From Streptomyces lomondensis (GTDB lineage Bacteria > Actinomycetota > Actinomycetes > Streptomycetales > Streptomycetaceae), in NCBI RefSeq assembly GCF_014651035.1, contig NZ_BMWC01000001.1, forward strand, positions 1,519,581 to 1,583,580: a stretch of 64,000 bases of DNA, written 5' to 3'. The notes under the pieces are model-generated. The model had not been told where the DNA came from. It did no database searches and saw only the letters and a program-made list of their open reading frames with translations. Each line of letters starts with the position of its first letter. Position 1 is the first letter of the stretch. Shown here piece after piece: positions 31,390 through 40,156 of the stretch. The translations under genes and the position numbers were made by a program.

Positions 31390-32604
31390 TCACCTGTGGG
31401 GGACGGTTTCGGCCCTGGCCGAGGGAGGGAACAGCGGGACCGCCGTCACCAGCAGGACCACGCCCAGGGCCACCAGCACCAGCCGGTGGCTCACCAGCTC
31501 GACCAGGGCCGCCCCGGCGGCCAGTCCGGCCACGTTCGGCGTGTACACCAGGGTGTTGGCCGTGGCGGTGACCCGGCCCAGCAGCGGGCCGGGGGTCTCG
31601 CGCTGCACCGAGGTCAGCGTGGCGATCAGCACGGCCGGCAGCCCCGCGCCGATCGCCGCGCTGCACACCAGCGCCGGCGGGTCGGACGGCACCGCCCGCA
31701 GGGCCACCGCGAGGGCCAGCAGGGCGATGCCGCAGGCCGCGAAGCGCCGCACGCCCAGCCGGCGCAGGGCGGTGCCGGAGAGCAGGCCGACCGCGACCGA
31801 CCCGGCGCCCTGCACGGCGTACAGCACACCGGCGTACGCGGGGGAGTGCCCGAGGTCGTCGACGACGGCGTAGACCATCGCGCCGTTCAGGCCCGCGCAC
31901 AGCATGGTGGCGCCGCCCGCCAGCACCAGGGGGCGCAGCACGGGGTGTCCCCACAGGTGGCGGGCGCCCTCGGCCGTTCGCTGCCGGCGGCTGCCCTGGG
32001 GCGGGCCGGGTTTTTCCTCCCGTACGCGCAGCCCCGCGTAGAGCCCCGCGGCCAGTGCGAACGTCGCCGCGTCGAGGAGGGCGACGCCCGCGCCGCCGTA
32101 CGCCGCGTACAGGCCCGCGCCCGCCAGCGGGGCCAGGAGCTTCATGCCCTCGGTGGCCGTCATGCGCAGGCCGTTGAAGTCGCCGAGCAGGGACGGGTGG
32201 ACGGCGGTCGCGACGAGAGCGGACTCGGCCGCGTCGTGTACGGCGCCCGCCGCGCCGTACACGAACAGCACCGTATACAGCAGCCACAGATCGCCCGGGG
32301 AGTCGACGCTCACGAGGGTGAGCAGCAGGACGCCCAGGAGCACGTTCACGCCGATCAGCAGCGGCTTGCGGCGGCCCCGGTCGGCGAGGGTGCCCAGCAG
32401 CGGGCCGGCCAGGGTGGGCAGCCACAGGGCGAGCATGCACAGCGCGGCCAGGCCGTCCGAGCCGGTGAGGTCCTTGACCCACACGCCGGACGCCAGCCAC
32501 AGGGCCGAGGTGCCGAAGCCGGAGACCACCACGCCGGAGAGGTAGAGCCCGGAGTCGCGGTCGCGCAGGACGCGCACGAGGGGCCGGGTCGTCTTGGTCG
32601 TCAT
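31390..32604 (-). CDS. MFS transporter (efflux type)
   Basis: A 404-residue major facilitator with about 12 spans. It has G-T-L-A-D-R-G-R-R-K-P in the loop after the second span (the MFS motif A region) and a short cytoplasmic loop between halves (V-R-E-E-K-P-G-P-P-Q-G). It resembles Bcr/Tsf-type or enterobactin-exporter-like MFS proteins of actinobacteria. It converges with the uronate operon and diverges from the gene at 32736. The substrate is unknown. Confidence 0.8.
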   Translation of the reverse strand: MTTKTTRPLVRVLRDRDSGLYLSGVVVSGFGTSALWLASGVWVKDLTGSDGLAALCMLALWLPTLAGPLLGTLADRGRRKPLLIGVNVLLGVLLLTLVSVDSPGDLWLLYTVLFVYGAAGAVHDAAESALVATAVHPSLLGDFNGLRMTATEGMKLLAPLAGAGLYAAYGGAGVALLDAATFALAAGLYAGLRVREEKPGPPQGSRRQRTAEGARHLWGHPVLRPLVLAGGATMLCAGLNGAMVYAVVDDLGHSPAYAGVLYAVQGAGSVAVGLLSGTALRRLGVRRFAACGIALLALAVALRAVPSDPPALVCSAAIGAGLPAVLIATLTSVQRETPGPLLGRVTATANTLVYTPNVAGLAAGAALVELVSHRLVLVALGVVLLVTAVPLFPPSARAETVPHR

Positions 32605-32735
32605 GCCTGGCCATCGTCGGGCTAAGGACCCGGCGCGGGGATCGGGCAGGTGCCCTAGAAGAGAGCCGGCCGGCCGATGAGTTCCAGGGCCGGCGTCGGT
32701 CTACCTCCCGAGACCACGCTTCGAAGGAGCAGCGC

Positions 32736-33353
32736 ATGACCGACACCACCGGGACGACCGGCATGACCGGCATGACCCTCGACCTCGGACCGCAGACGGA
32801 GGTCGTGGCGCGGCTGGCCGCCGGCGTCACCGACGAACAGCTGGCCGGTCCGACGCCCTGCCCCGAGTACGCGGTGCGCCACCTGCTCGGCCACCTGGCG
32901 GGACTGGCCGTCGCCTTCCGCGACGCCGCCCGCAAGGATCTCGGCGTCACGACCGACACCAGCCCCGACTCCGCGCTCCCGGACCTCGCCCCCGGCTGGC
33001 GCGAGGAACTGCCCGAGGTTTTCGCCGAACTGGCCGAGGCCTGGCGCGACCCGGCCGCCTGGACCGGCATGACCCGGGCCGGCGGCGTCGACCTGCCCGG
33101 CGAGATCGCGGGCCTCGTCGTCACCGACGAGCTGGTCGTCCACGGCTGGGACCTGGCCCGCGCGACCGGCCAGGCGTACACCCCCGACCCGGCCGCGCTG
33201 CAGACCTGCCACGACTTCCTCGCCGCGTCGGTCGACGACCCCGGCCGCGGCGACATCTTCGGCCCGGTCGTACCCGTCGCCCCGGACGCGCCCCTGCTGG
33301 ACCGGGCGGTGGGGTTGAGCGGGCGGGATCCGGGGTGGAAGCCCAGGTCGTAG
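32736..33353 (+). CDS. TIGR03086-type DinB-like metal-binding protein
   Basis: A 205-residue four-helix protein of the mycothiol-dependent maleylpyruvate isomerase N-domain type. It has P-C-P-E-Y-A-V-R-H-L-L-G-H-L near residue 45 and E-L-V-V-H-G-W-D-L-A-R-A-T-G near 135, which supply the metal-binding histidines. Members are common in Streptomyces and are likely thiol or metal enzymes, but the reaction of this subgroup is not established. ATG 32736 follows AAGGAG. Confidence 0.8.
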   Translation: MTDTTGTTGMTGMTLDLGPQTEVVARLAAGVTDEQLAGPTPCPEYAVRHLLGHLAGLAVAFRDAARKDLGVTTDTSPDSALPDLAPGWREELPEVFAELAEAWRDPAAWTGMTRAGGVDLPGEIAGLVVTDELVVHGWDLARATGQAYTPDPAALQTCHDFLAASVDDPGRGDIFGPVVPVAPDAPLLDRAVGLSGRDPGWKPRS

Positions 33354-33371
33354 AAAGCGATTGCTGCTTCC

Positions 33372-33444
33372 TTCGTCAGAAGCATTGACGAAACAAACGC
33401 GCCCTCTTAACGTCATCGCGTCGTACTTCGTACGTCATATATGA
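33372..33444 (+). promoter_or_regulatory. Promoter and candidate operators of the GntR operon
   Basis: TTGACG (33385-33390), a 17-base spacer and TAACGT (33408-33413) make a strong promoter. A perfect inverted repeat, TTCGTCA (33372-33378) with TGACGAA (33386-33392), overlaps the -35. A perfect palindrome, TCATATATGA (33435-33444), lies in the leader. Either could be the site at which the encoded GntR protein represses its own operon. Confidence 0.6.
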
Positions 33445-33504
33445 GACGCGATACGCGAGATCCGATACGCGATCCATCGAGACCGCGAGATCCGAGAGGC
33501 GCGC

Positions 33505-34164
33505 ATGACCTCTGTGCCCACGCCGATCCCCTCCCGCACGCAGTACGTGCTGGAGGGGATCAAACACCGCATCCTCACCGGGCAGTTGACGCCGGGACAG
33601 GCGCTGGTCGAGACCGAGCTCGCCGCGCAGTTCGGGGTGTCGAAGACCCCGGTGCGCGAGGCGCTCAAGACCCTCGCCGGGACCGGGCTGGTCGTGATGA
33701 GCCAGTACAAGGGCGTCACGGTGCGCATGGTGGACGCGGACATGGCGCGCGAGGTCTACGACGTGCGGCTGCTGCTGGAGCCCGAGGCGCTGAAGCGCGC
33801 CGTGCACCGCGGGGCCTCCCTGGAGGCCGCCCGTGACGCGCTGACCCGGGCCGACGCCGCCACCGACACCGCCGAACGCTCGCTCGCCAACCGGGAGTTC
33901 CACCGCGCCCTGTACCTGCCCTGCGGCAACCCGCTGCTCGGCCGGATGCTCGACGAGGTCCGCGACCAGGCCGCCCTGGTCTCCGCCGTGGCCTGGGCCG
34001 CCTCGCCCTCCTGGGAGCGGGAGGCCGGCGAGCACCGGGACATCCTGCGGCTCGCCCTCGACGGCGACGCCGACGGCGCGGCCCGCGCCCTCCACGCCCA
34101 CATCGCGTCGTTCGTGCAGCGCGCTTTCCCCCAGGCAGCACTGGAACAGGAAGGTCAGGAATGA
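33505..34164 (+). CDS. GntR family regulator (FCD type) of the sugar-acid operon
   Basis: A 219-residue repressor with the winged helix at about 12-75 (V-L-E-G-I-K-H-R-I-L-T-G-Q-L-T-P-G, then V-S-K-T-P-V-R-E-A-L-K-T-L). The FCD domain (about 85-205) has N-R-E-F-H-R-A-L and E-H-R-D-I-L-R-L-A-L metal-site positions. Its stop overlaps the start of the DHDPS-like gene by four bases, so it is the first gene of the operon it probably controls. A sugar acid or its keto derivative is a likely ligand. Confidence 0.87.
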   Translation: MTSVPTPIPSRTQYVLEGIKHRILTGQLTPGQALVETELAAQFGVSKTPVREALKTLAGTGLVVMSQYKGVTVRMVDADMAREVYDVRLLLEPEALKRAVHRGASLEAARDALTRADAATDTAERSLANREFHRALYLPCGNPLLGRMLDEVRDQAALVSAVAWAASPSWEREAGEHRDILRLALDGDADGAARALHAHIASFVQRAFPQAALEQEGQE

Positions 34165-35072
34165 GCAGCGTGGCGTTCGAGACCCAGCGGGCGGCCCTGG
34201 CCGACGTGGTGGCGATCCCGGTGACCCCGTTCGCCGAGGACGGCTCCGTCGAGCAGGACACCTACCGGGCCCTGCTGCGCCGCCTGCTCGACGGCGGCAT
34301 CACCACCCTCACCCCGAACGGCAACACCGGCGAGTTCTACGCGCTGACCCCGGAAGAGCGCCGGCTCGTCACCGAGTTGACCGTCGACGAAGCCGGTGAG
34401 CGGGCCACGATCCTAGTCGGCGTCGGGCACGACATCCCCACCGCCGTCGCCTCCGCCCGGCACGCCCGTGACCTCGGCGCCCAGATGGTGATGGTCCACC
34501 AGCCCGTCCACCCGTACGTCTCCCAGGCCGGCTGGGTCGACTACCACCGCGCCGTCGCCGAGGCCGTGCCCGAGCTGGGCGTCGTCCCGTACATCCGCAA
34601 CGCGCAGCTCACCGGGGCCCGCCTCGCCGAACTCGCCGACGCCTGCCCGAACGTCATCGGCGTGAAGTACGCCGTCCCGGACGCGGCCAGGTTCGCCGCG
34701 TTCGCCCGGGACGCGGGTCTTGAGCGGTTCGTGTGGGTGGCCGGGCTCGCCGAGCCGTACGCCCCCTCCTACTTCTCCGCCGGCGCCACCGGCTTCACCT
34801 CGGGGCTCGTCAACGTCGCCCCCGCCGTCTCCCTGAACATGATCGAGGCGCTGCGCTCCGGCGACTACCCGGCCGCCATGAAGGTCTGGGAGCAGATCCG
34901 CCGCTTCGAGGAGCTGCGCGCCGCGAACGGCTCCGCCAACAACGTCACCGTCGTCAAGGAGGCCCTGGCCTCCCTCGGCCTGTGCCGCCGCGAGGTCCGC
35001 CCGCCGAGCCGGACCCTCCGGGAGGACGAGCGCGCCGAGGTCGCCGCGATCGCCGCGGGGTGGTCGATATGA
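34161..35072 (+). CDS. DHDPS-family sugar-acid dehydratase or aldolase
   Basis: A 303-residue class I aldolase-superfamily barrel. N-G-N-T-G-E-F-Y-A-L-T (about 50-60) replaces the T-T-G-E of DapA, V-V-P-Y-I-R-N-A holds the tyrosine, and N-V-I-G-V-K-Y-A-V the Schiff-base lysine. This pattern belongs to sugar-acid processing members rather than lysine biosynthesis. Coupled at both ends to a GntR regulator and an IlvD/Edd dehydratase, it most likely acts on the dehydratase product: a 2-keto-3-deoxy-pentonate dehydratase giving 2,5-dioxopentanoate, or a 2-keto-3-deoxy-sugar-acid aldolase. Sequence alone does not decide which. Confidence 0.75.
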   Translation: MSSVAFETQRAALADVVAIPVTPFAEDGSVEQDTYRALLRRLLDGGITTLTPNGNTGEFYALTPEERRLVTELTVDEAGERATILVGVGHDIPTAVASARHARDLGAQMVMVHQPVHPYVSQAGWVDYHRAVAEAVPELGVVPYIRNAQLTGARLAELADACPNVIGVKYAVPDAARFAAFARDAGLERFVWVAGLAEPYAPSYFSAGATGFTSGLVNVAPAVSLNMIEALRSGDYPAAMKVWEQIRRFEELRAANGSANNVTVVKEALASLGLCRREVRPPSRTLREDERAEVAAIAAGWSI

Positions 35073-36799
35073 CCGGCCGACTGCGTCCCGAAGACCTCCG
35101 AAGCCACCAGTGGTACGGCGCCGAGGGCCAGCTGCGCACCTGGTCCCACAACGCCCGGATGCGCCAGCTCGGCTACGAGGCGGAGGAGTACCGGGGCCGC
35201 CCGGTGATCGCCGTACTGAACACCTGGTCCGACATCAACCCCTGCCACGTCCATCTGCGCGAGCGCGCCGAGGCGGTCAAGCGGGGCGTGTGGCAGGCCG
35301 GCGGCTTCCCGCTGGAGTTCCCGGTCGCCACGCTCTCCGAGACGTACCAGAAGCCGACCCCGATGCTCTACCGCAACCTGCTCGCGATGGAGACGGAGGA
35401 GCTGCTGCGGTCGTACCCGATCGACGCGGCGGTGCTGCTCGGCGGCTGCGACAAGTCGACGCCCGCGCTGCTCATGGGCGCGGCCTCGGCCGACGTACCG
35501 TCCCTCTTCGTGCCCGCGGGGCCGATGCTGCCGGGCCACTGGCGCGGTGAGACCCTCGGCTCCGGCACCGACATGTGGAAGTACTGGGACGAGCACCGCG
35601 CGGGCAACCTGACCGACTGCGAACTGCGCGAACTCCAGGGCGGATTGGCGCGTTCCCCCGGTCACTGCATGACCATGGGGACCGCGTCGACGATGACCGC
35701 GGCGGCGGAGGCCCTCGGCATGACGTTGCCGGGCGCCTCCTCGATCCCGGCCGTCGACTCCGGGCACGAGCGGATGGCCGCCGCCTCCGGACGCCGTGCC
35801 GTGGAGCTCGCCTGGACCGCGCTCAAGCCGTCCCGGATCCTCACCCGCGACGCCTTCGAGGACGCCGTCACCACAGTGCTCGGGCTCGGCGGCTCCACCA
35901 ACGCCGTCATCCACCTGATCGCGATGGCGGGACGCTGCGGGGTCGACCTCACCCTCGACGACTTCGACCGCATCGCCCGCACCGTGCCGGTGCTCGCCAA
36001 CGTCCGGCCCGGCGGACGGACGTACCTCATGGAGGACTTCTACTTCGCCGGCGGCCTGCCCGCCTTCCTCTCGCGGATCACCGACCTGCTGCACCTGGAC
36101 CGGCCCACCGTCAACGGCACCCTGGGAGAGCAGATCGAGGGCGCCGTCGTCCACAACGACGACGTCATCCGCACCCGCGAGAACCCGGTCGCCGACGAGG
36201 GCGGGGTCGCCGTACTGCGCGGCAACCTCTGCCCCGACGGCGCCGTCATCAAGCACATCGCCGCCGAGCCCCACCTGCTCAAGCACACCGGTCCCGCGGT
36301 CGTCTTCGACGACTACAAGACCATGCAGCGCACGATCAACGACCCCGAACTGAACATCACCGCCGACAGCGTGCTGGTGCTGCGCAACGCCGGACCCAAG
36401 GGCGGGCCGGGCATGCCCGAGTACGGCATGCTGCCGATCCCCGACCGCCTGCTGAAGCAGGGCGTACGGGACATGGTCCGGATCTCCGACGCCCGGATGA
36501 GCGGCACGAGCTACGGCGCGTGCGCGCTGCACATCGCGCCCGAGTCGTACGTCGGCGGGCCGCTGGCCCTGGTCCGCAGCGGTGACTCGATCACCCTGGA
36601 CGTCGAGGCCAGGGTCCTTCAACTCAACGTAGATGACGAGGAGTTGGAGCGCAGAAGGGCGGAGTGGACGCCGCCGCCCGCCCGGTACGAGCGCGGCTAC
36701 GGCGCGCTCTACAACGAGCAGATCACGCAGGCCGACACCGGCTGCGACTTCGAGTTCCTCGCCCGCCCGGGCCGGGTCGCCGACCCGTACGCGAGTTGA
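35069..36799 (+). CDS. IlvD/Edd-family sugar-acid dehydratase (arabinonate-type)
   Basis: A 576-residue dehydratase with Fe-S cysteines in N-P-C-H (about 59), G-G-C-D-K-S (about 127, with the carbamylated-lysine position) and G-H-C-M-T-M-G (about 200). The opening S-H-Q-W-Y-G and the length match L-arabinonate/D-xylonate-type dehydratases better than IlvD itself. It would dehydrate an aldonic acid to the 2-keto-3-deoxy acid. It starts inside the previous stop (ATGA). With GH43 enzymes that release arabinose downstream, L-arabinonate is the best guess; galactonate or another pectin sugar acid is possible. Confidence 0.8.
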   Translation: MTGRLRPEDLRSHQWYGAEGQLRTWSHNARMRQLGYEAEEYRGRPVIAVLNTWSDINPCHVHLRERAEAVKRGVWQAGGFPLEFPVATLSETYQKPTPMLYRNLLAMETEELLRSYPIDAAVLLGGCDKSTPALLMGAASADVPSLFVPAGPMLPGHWRGETLGSGTDMWKYWDEHRAGNLTDCELRELQGGLARSPGHCMTMGTASTMTAAAEALGMTLPGASSIPAVDSGHERMAAASGRRAVELAWTALKPSRILTRDAFEDAVTTVLGLGGSTNAVIHLIAMAGRCGVDLTLDDFDRIARTVPVLANVRPGGRTYLMEDFYFAGGLPAFLSRITDLLHLDRPTVNGTLGEQIEGAVVHNDDVIRTRENPVADEGGVAVLRGNLCPDGAVIKHIAAEPHLLKHTGPAVVFDDYKTMQRTINDPELNITADSVLVLRNAGPKGGPGMPEYGMLPIPDRLLKQGVRDMVRISDARMSGTSYGACALHIAPESYVGGPLALVRSGDSITLDVEARVLQLNVDDEELERRRAEWTPPPARYERGYGALYNEQITQADTGCDFEFLARPGRVADPYAS

Positions 36800-36829
36800 A
36801 CAGGCGCGACTCGCACGCCACCGAACGAC

Positions 36830-36960
36830 CCACGTGCCACCGCAGGACCCAAGCGCCATCGCACCACGCACGGGCCACTTGCCCGGCGCACGCGCCACCG
36901 CACCACCCACGCACCACCCGCACCACCCAGGCACCACCCACGCACCTCAGCACGACCCGG
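36830..36960 (+). repeat. Low-complexity CACC-rich tract
   Basis: A 130-base stretch made of imperfect GCACCAC, GCCACC and CACCCAC units, almost without T, sits between the dehydratase gene and the importer genes. It encodes nothing in the operon's frame. It may come from slippage. It separates two transcription units. Confidence 0.5.
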
Positions 36961-36978
36961 CACGACCCTGCCCAGGAA

Positions 36979-36990
36979 GAAAGCGCTTCC
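36979..36990. promoter_or_regulatory. LacI-type operator before the pectin importer genes
   Basis: GAAAGCGCTTCC is a near-perfect palindrome (one mismatch pair) with the AGCGCT centre typical of LacI-family sites, 55 bases upstream of the permease start. It differs from the GTGAACGTTCAC site at 17040, so a different LacI protein, encoded elsewhere, is implied. Confidence 0.45.
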
Positions 36991-37044
36991 CGCGCACGCA
37001 CCGACGCACGACGTACCACGACGTACTGAGAACGGAGAACAGTC

Positions 37045-37980
37045 ATGGCCCAAGCCGCAGCCGTGGCGAAACCGCCCGCGCCACCCCGGCGGCGCCGTGC
37101 CTCCGCCACCCCGCGCAGACTCCCGTACCTGCTGATCGCCCCGGCCGCCCTGCTCATGCTGGGCTTCATCGCCTACCCGGTCATCAGCGTCTTCTACTAC
37201 AGCCTGCAGAACTACAACCCCACCAAGCCCTGGCGGAACGGATTCGCGGGCTTCGACAACTTCGTCCACGCCTTCACCGAGGACCCGATCTTCTGGGACA
37301 CCCTGGTCTTCAGCGCCAAGTGGGTCTTCGTCGAGGTCGGACTCCAGCTGCTGTTCGGTCTCGCGCTGGCCCTCATCGTCAACCAGACCTTCGTGGGCCG
37401 GGGCCTGGGGCGCGCGATGGTCTTCTCGCCGTGGGCCGTCTCCGGCGTGCTGACCTCCGCGATCTGGGTGCTGCTCTACAACTCCCAGACGGGCATCACC
37501 CGTTACCTCGCGGACATCGGCATCGGCTCCTACGGGACCAGCTGGCTGTCGGACACCTCCACCGTCTTCCCGGCGGCGATCGTGGCCGACCTGTGGCGCG
37601 GGGTGCCGTTCTTCGCGATCCTCATCCTCGCCGACCTCCAGTCCGTCTCGAAGGACCTGTACGAGGCCGCCGAGGTCGACGGGGCGAGCCGGATCAAGCA
37701 GTTCTGGCACATCACGCTGCCGCACCTGAAGGACGCCATCATCCTGTCCACGCTGCTGCGGGCGGTGTGGGAGTTCAACAACGTCGACCTGCTCTACACC
37801 CTGACCGGCGGCGGACCCGCGGGCGAGACGACCACGCTGCCGCTGTACATCGCCAACACATCCGTCGACGCCCACAACTTCGGCTACGCGTCGGCCCTGA
37901 CCACGGTGGCGTTCGTGATCCTGCTCTTCTGCTCGATGGTCTACCTGCGGCTGAGCAAGTTCGGAGGCGAGAGCAAGTGA
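37045..37980 (+). CDS. ABC transporter permease (MalF type), pectin cluster
   Basis: A 311-residue six-span permease with the docking loop Y-E-A-A-E-V-D-G-A-S-R-I-K-Q near residue 215. ATG 37045 follows GGAG. First gene of a long run of pectin genes. Its binding protein is not next to it and is probably the one at 45779, seven genes downstream. Likely imports oligogalacturonides or arabino-oligosaccharides. Confidence 0.87.
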   Translation: MAQAAAVAKPPAPPRRRRASATPRRLPYLLIAPAALLMLGFIAYPVISVFYYSLQNYNPTKPWRNGFAGFDNFVHAFTEDPIFWDTLVFSAKWVFVEVGLQLLFGLALALIVNQTFVGRGLGRAMVFSPWAVSGVLTSAIWVLLYNSQTGITRYLADIGIGSYGTSWLSDTSTVFPAAIVADLWRGVPFFAILILADLQSVSKDLYEAAEVDGASRIKQFWHITLPHLKDAIILSTLLRAVWEFNNVDLLYTLTGGGPAGETTTLPLYIANTSVDAHNFGYASALTTVAFVILLFCSMVYLRLSKFGGESK

Positions 37981-38873
37981 GCGTCAAGGAAGCGACCAAG
38001 ACGGCGCCCGCCCCCGTGCGCGCCACCCCCGAACCGCCACGGCCGGCGAAGCGCAACCGGGCCTGGGACGAGGCGCCCCGCTGGCAGATCTACCTGCCCC
38101 TGGGGATCTACCTGGTCTTCACCCTCATCCCCTTCTACTGGATCCTGCTGTTCGCCCTGCGCCCGGCCGGCTCGACCTCGCTGGTGCCCTGGCCGATGAC
38201 CTTCGACCACTTCGAGAAGGTGTGGACGGAGCGCAGCTTCGGCACCTACTTCACCAACAGCGTGCTCGTCGGCGTCGCCACCCTGGTCATGACGACCCTC
38301 GTCGCCCTGGCCGGCGGCTACGCCCTCGCCCGGTTCGACTTCAAGATCAAGCGGGCGTTCATGCTGGCCCTGCTGTGCTCCCAGTTCGTGCCGGGCGCGC
38401 TGCTGCTGGTCCCGCTGTTCGAGATCTTCGCCGAGCTCCAGATGATCAACTCGCTCGGCAGCGTCATCCTCGCCGAGACGGTCTTCCAGCTGCCGCTGTC
38501 GATGATCCTGATCAGCAACTTCATCAAGAACGTGCCGTACTCCCTGGAGGAGGCGGCCTGGGTGGACGGCTGCAACCGCATGACGGCCTTCCGGATCGTG
38601 GTGCTGCCGCTGCTGCGGCCCGGCCTGATCGCCGTCGGCTCCTTCGCCTTCGTGCACTCCTGGAATCACTTCCTGTTCGCCCTGATGTTCCTCAACAACC
38701 AGGACAAGCAGACCATCCCGGTCGGCCTGAACACCCTGATGAGCGCGGACAGCGTCGACCTGGGCGCCCTCGCGGCGGGCGGCATCATCGCGGCCGTGCC
38801 GGTCGTGCTCGTGTTCGCCTTCATCCAGAAGTGGCTGATCACCGGCTTCAGCGCGGGGGCGGTGAAGGGATGA
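37977..38873 (+). CDS. ABC transporter permease (MalG type), pectin cluster
   Basis: A 298-residue permease starting at GTG 37977 inside the stop of its partner (GTGA). It has six spans and the loop L-E-E-A-A-W-V-D-G-C-N-R. Its stop in turn overlaps the start of a secreted pectate lyase gene, so import and depolymerisation are translationally linked. No ATPase gene is present. Confidence 0.87.
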   Translation: MSVKEATKTAPAPVRATPEPPRPAKRNRAWDEAPRWQIYLPLGIYLVFTLIPFYWILLFALRPAGSTSLVPWPMTFDHFEKVWTERSFGTYFTNSVLVGVATLVMTTLVALAGGYALARFDFKIKRAFMLALLCSQFVPGALLLVPLFEIFAELQMINSLGSVILAETVFQLPLSMILISNFIKNVPYSLEEAAWVDGCNRMTAFRIVVLPLLRPGLIAVGSFAFVHSWNHFLFALMFLNNQDKQTIPVGLNTLMSADSVDLGALAAGGIIAAVPVVLVFAFIQKWLITGFSAGAVKG

Positions 38874-40156
38874 GGGTCGGACAACTGGCCGTCGCGGCCG
38901 GGCTGTTGGGGGTGCTCTGCGTTCCGGCGCACGCCGAGGCCCGCGACCTCGGCCGCGACACCCTCCCGGCGAACGACGGCTGGGCCTCCGCGGGAGAGGG
39001 CACCACCGGAGGCGCGGCCGCCGACGCCGAGCACGTCCACACCGTGACCGACCGCGCCGGGCTCGTCCGCGCCCTCGACGGCGGCAGCGACACCCCGAAG
39101 ATCATCAGGATCGCCGGGACCATCGACGCCAACACCGACGACGACGGCGACCGCCTGGACTGCTCCGACTACGCCACCGGCGGCTACGGCCTGAAGAAGT
39201 ACCTCGCCGCCTACGACCCGCGCACCTGGGGCTCCGCCAGGCCCAGCGGCCCGCAGGAGGAGGCCCGCCAGGCCTCCGCCGCCCGGCAGGCCGAGCGGAT
39301 CGTGCTGCCCGTCGGCTCCAACACCACGATCATCGGCCTCGGCGACAAGGCGGTCCTCAAGGGCGCCAGCCTCCAGGTGCGCAACGCGGACAACGTGATC
39401 ATCCGCAACCTCGAACTGCGCGACGCCTACGACTGCTTCCCCGTGTGGCAGCCCAACGCCGGCGGCCTCGGCGACTGGAAGGCCGCCTACGACAACCTCT
39501 GGCTGGCCGGCGCCACCCATGTGTGGGTGGACCACATCACCGCGTCCGACAAGGGCCACCCGGATGCCGAGGAGCCCGCTTACTTCGCCCGCACCTACCT
39601 GCGCCACGACGGCCTGTTGGACATCACCAACGGCTCCGACCTCGTGACCGTCTCCTGGAGCCGGTTCGCCGACCACGACAAGGCGATGCTCATCGGCAAC
39701 GGCGACACCGCCACCGGCGACCGCGGAAAGCTCCGGGTCACGCTCCACCACAACGAGTTCGAGTCGGTCGTCCAGCGCGCCCCGCGGGTCCGCTTCGGCC
39801 AGGTGCACGTCTACAACAACCGCTACGAGATCACTGAGGACGACTACCGCTACTCCCTCGGCGTCTCCACCGAGTCGAGGATCCACGCCCAGAACAACGC
39901 CTTCCACGCCCCCGGGCACGTGGAGGTCGCCGACCTGGTCAAGAGCTGGAACGGCAGCGCCCTGCACCAGAGCGGCACGCTCTTCAACGGCTTTCCGGTT
40001 GACCTGCTCATGATCTACAACGCCTACAACTCGGGCAGTGAGCGCGATCTGACCGGCGACGTCGGCTGGACGCCCACCCTGCACGGGCGGATCGACAGCG
40101 CCGCGGCGGCGGACCGGGCGGTGGCCCGTGGCGCGGGAGCGGGGAGGATCCCATGA
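38870..40156 (+). CDS. Secreted pectate lyase (PL1)
   Basis: A 428-residue exported right-handed beta-helix protein. The signal peptide is short (about 1-22, A-H-A). PL1 motifs are W-V-D-H-I-T near 222, D-G-L-L-D-I-T-N-G-S-D (Ca-binding Asp), and R-A-P-R-V-R-F-G-Q-V-H-V-Y-N-N, which carries the catalytic arginine. It cleaves de-esterified homogalacturonan by beta-elimination outside the cell. It resembles the lyase at 48085 (shared R-D-L-G-R start and G-T-T-G-G), so the two are probably old duplicates. It overlaps both neighbours by four bases. Confidence 0.87.
   Translation: MRVGQLAVAAGLLGVLCVPAHAEARDLGRDTLPANDGWASAGEGTTGGAAADAEHVHTVTDRAGLVRALDGGSDTPKIIRIAGTIDANTDDDGDRLDCSDYATGGYGLKKYLAAYDPRTWGSARPSGPQEEARQASAARQAERIVLPVGSNTTIIGLGDKAVLKGASLQVRNADNVIIRNLELRDAYDCFPVWQPNAGGLGDWKAAYDNLWLAGATHVWVDHITASDKGHPDAEEPAYFARTYLRHDGLLDITNGSDLVTVSWSRFADHDKAMLIGNGDTATGDRGKLRVTLHHNEFESVVQRAPRVRFGQVHVYNNRYEITEDDYRYSLGVSTESRIHAQNNAFHAPGHVEVADLVKSWNGSALHQSGTLFNGFPVDLLMIYNAYNSGSERDLTGDVGWTPTLHGRIDSAAAADRAVARGAGAGRIP

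Noticed and set aside
36830..36960. CRISPR-like repeats
   Set aside because: Units are short, imperfect and contiguous, without unique spacers or cas genes.
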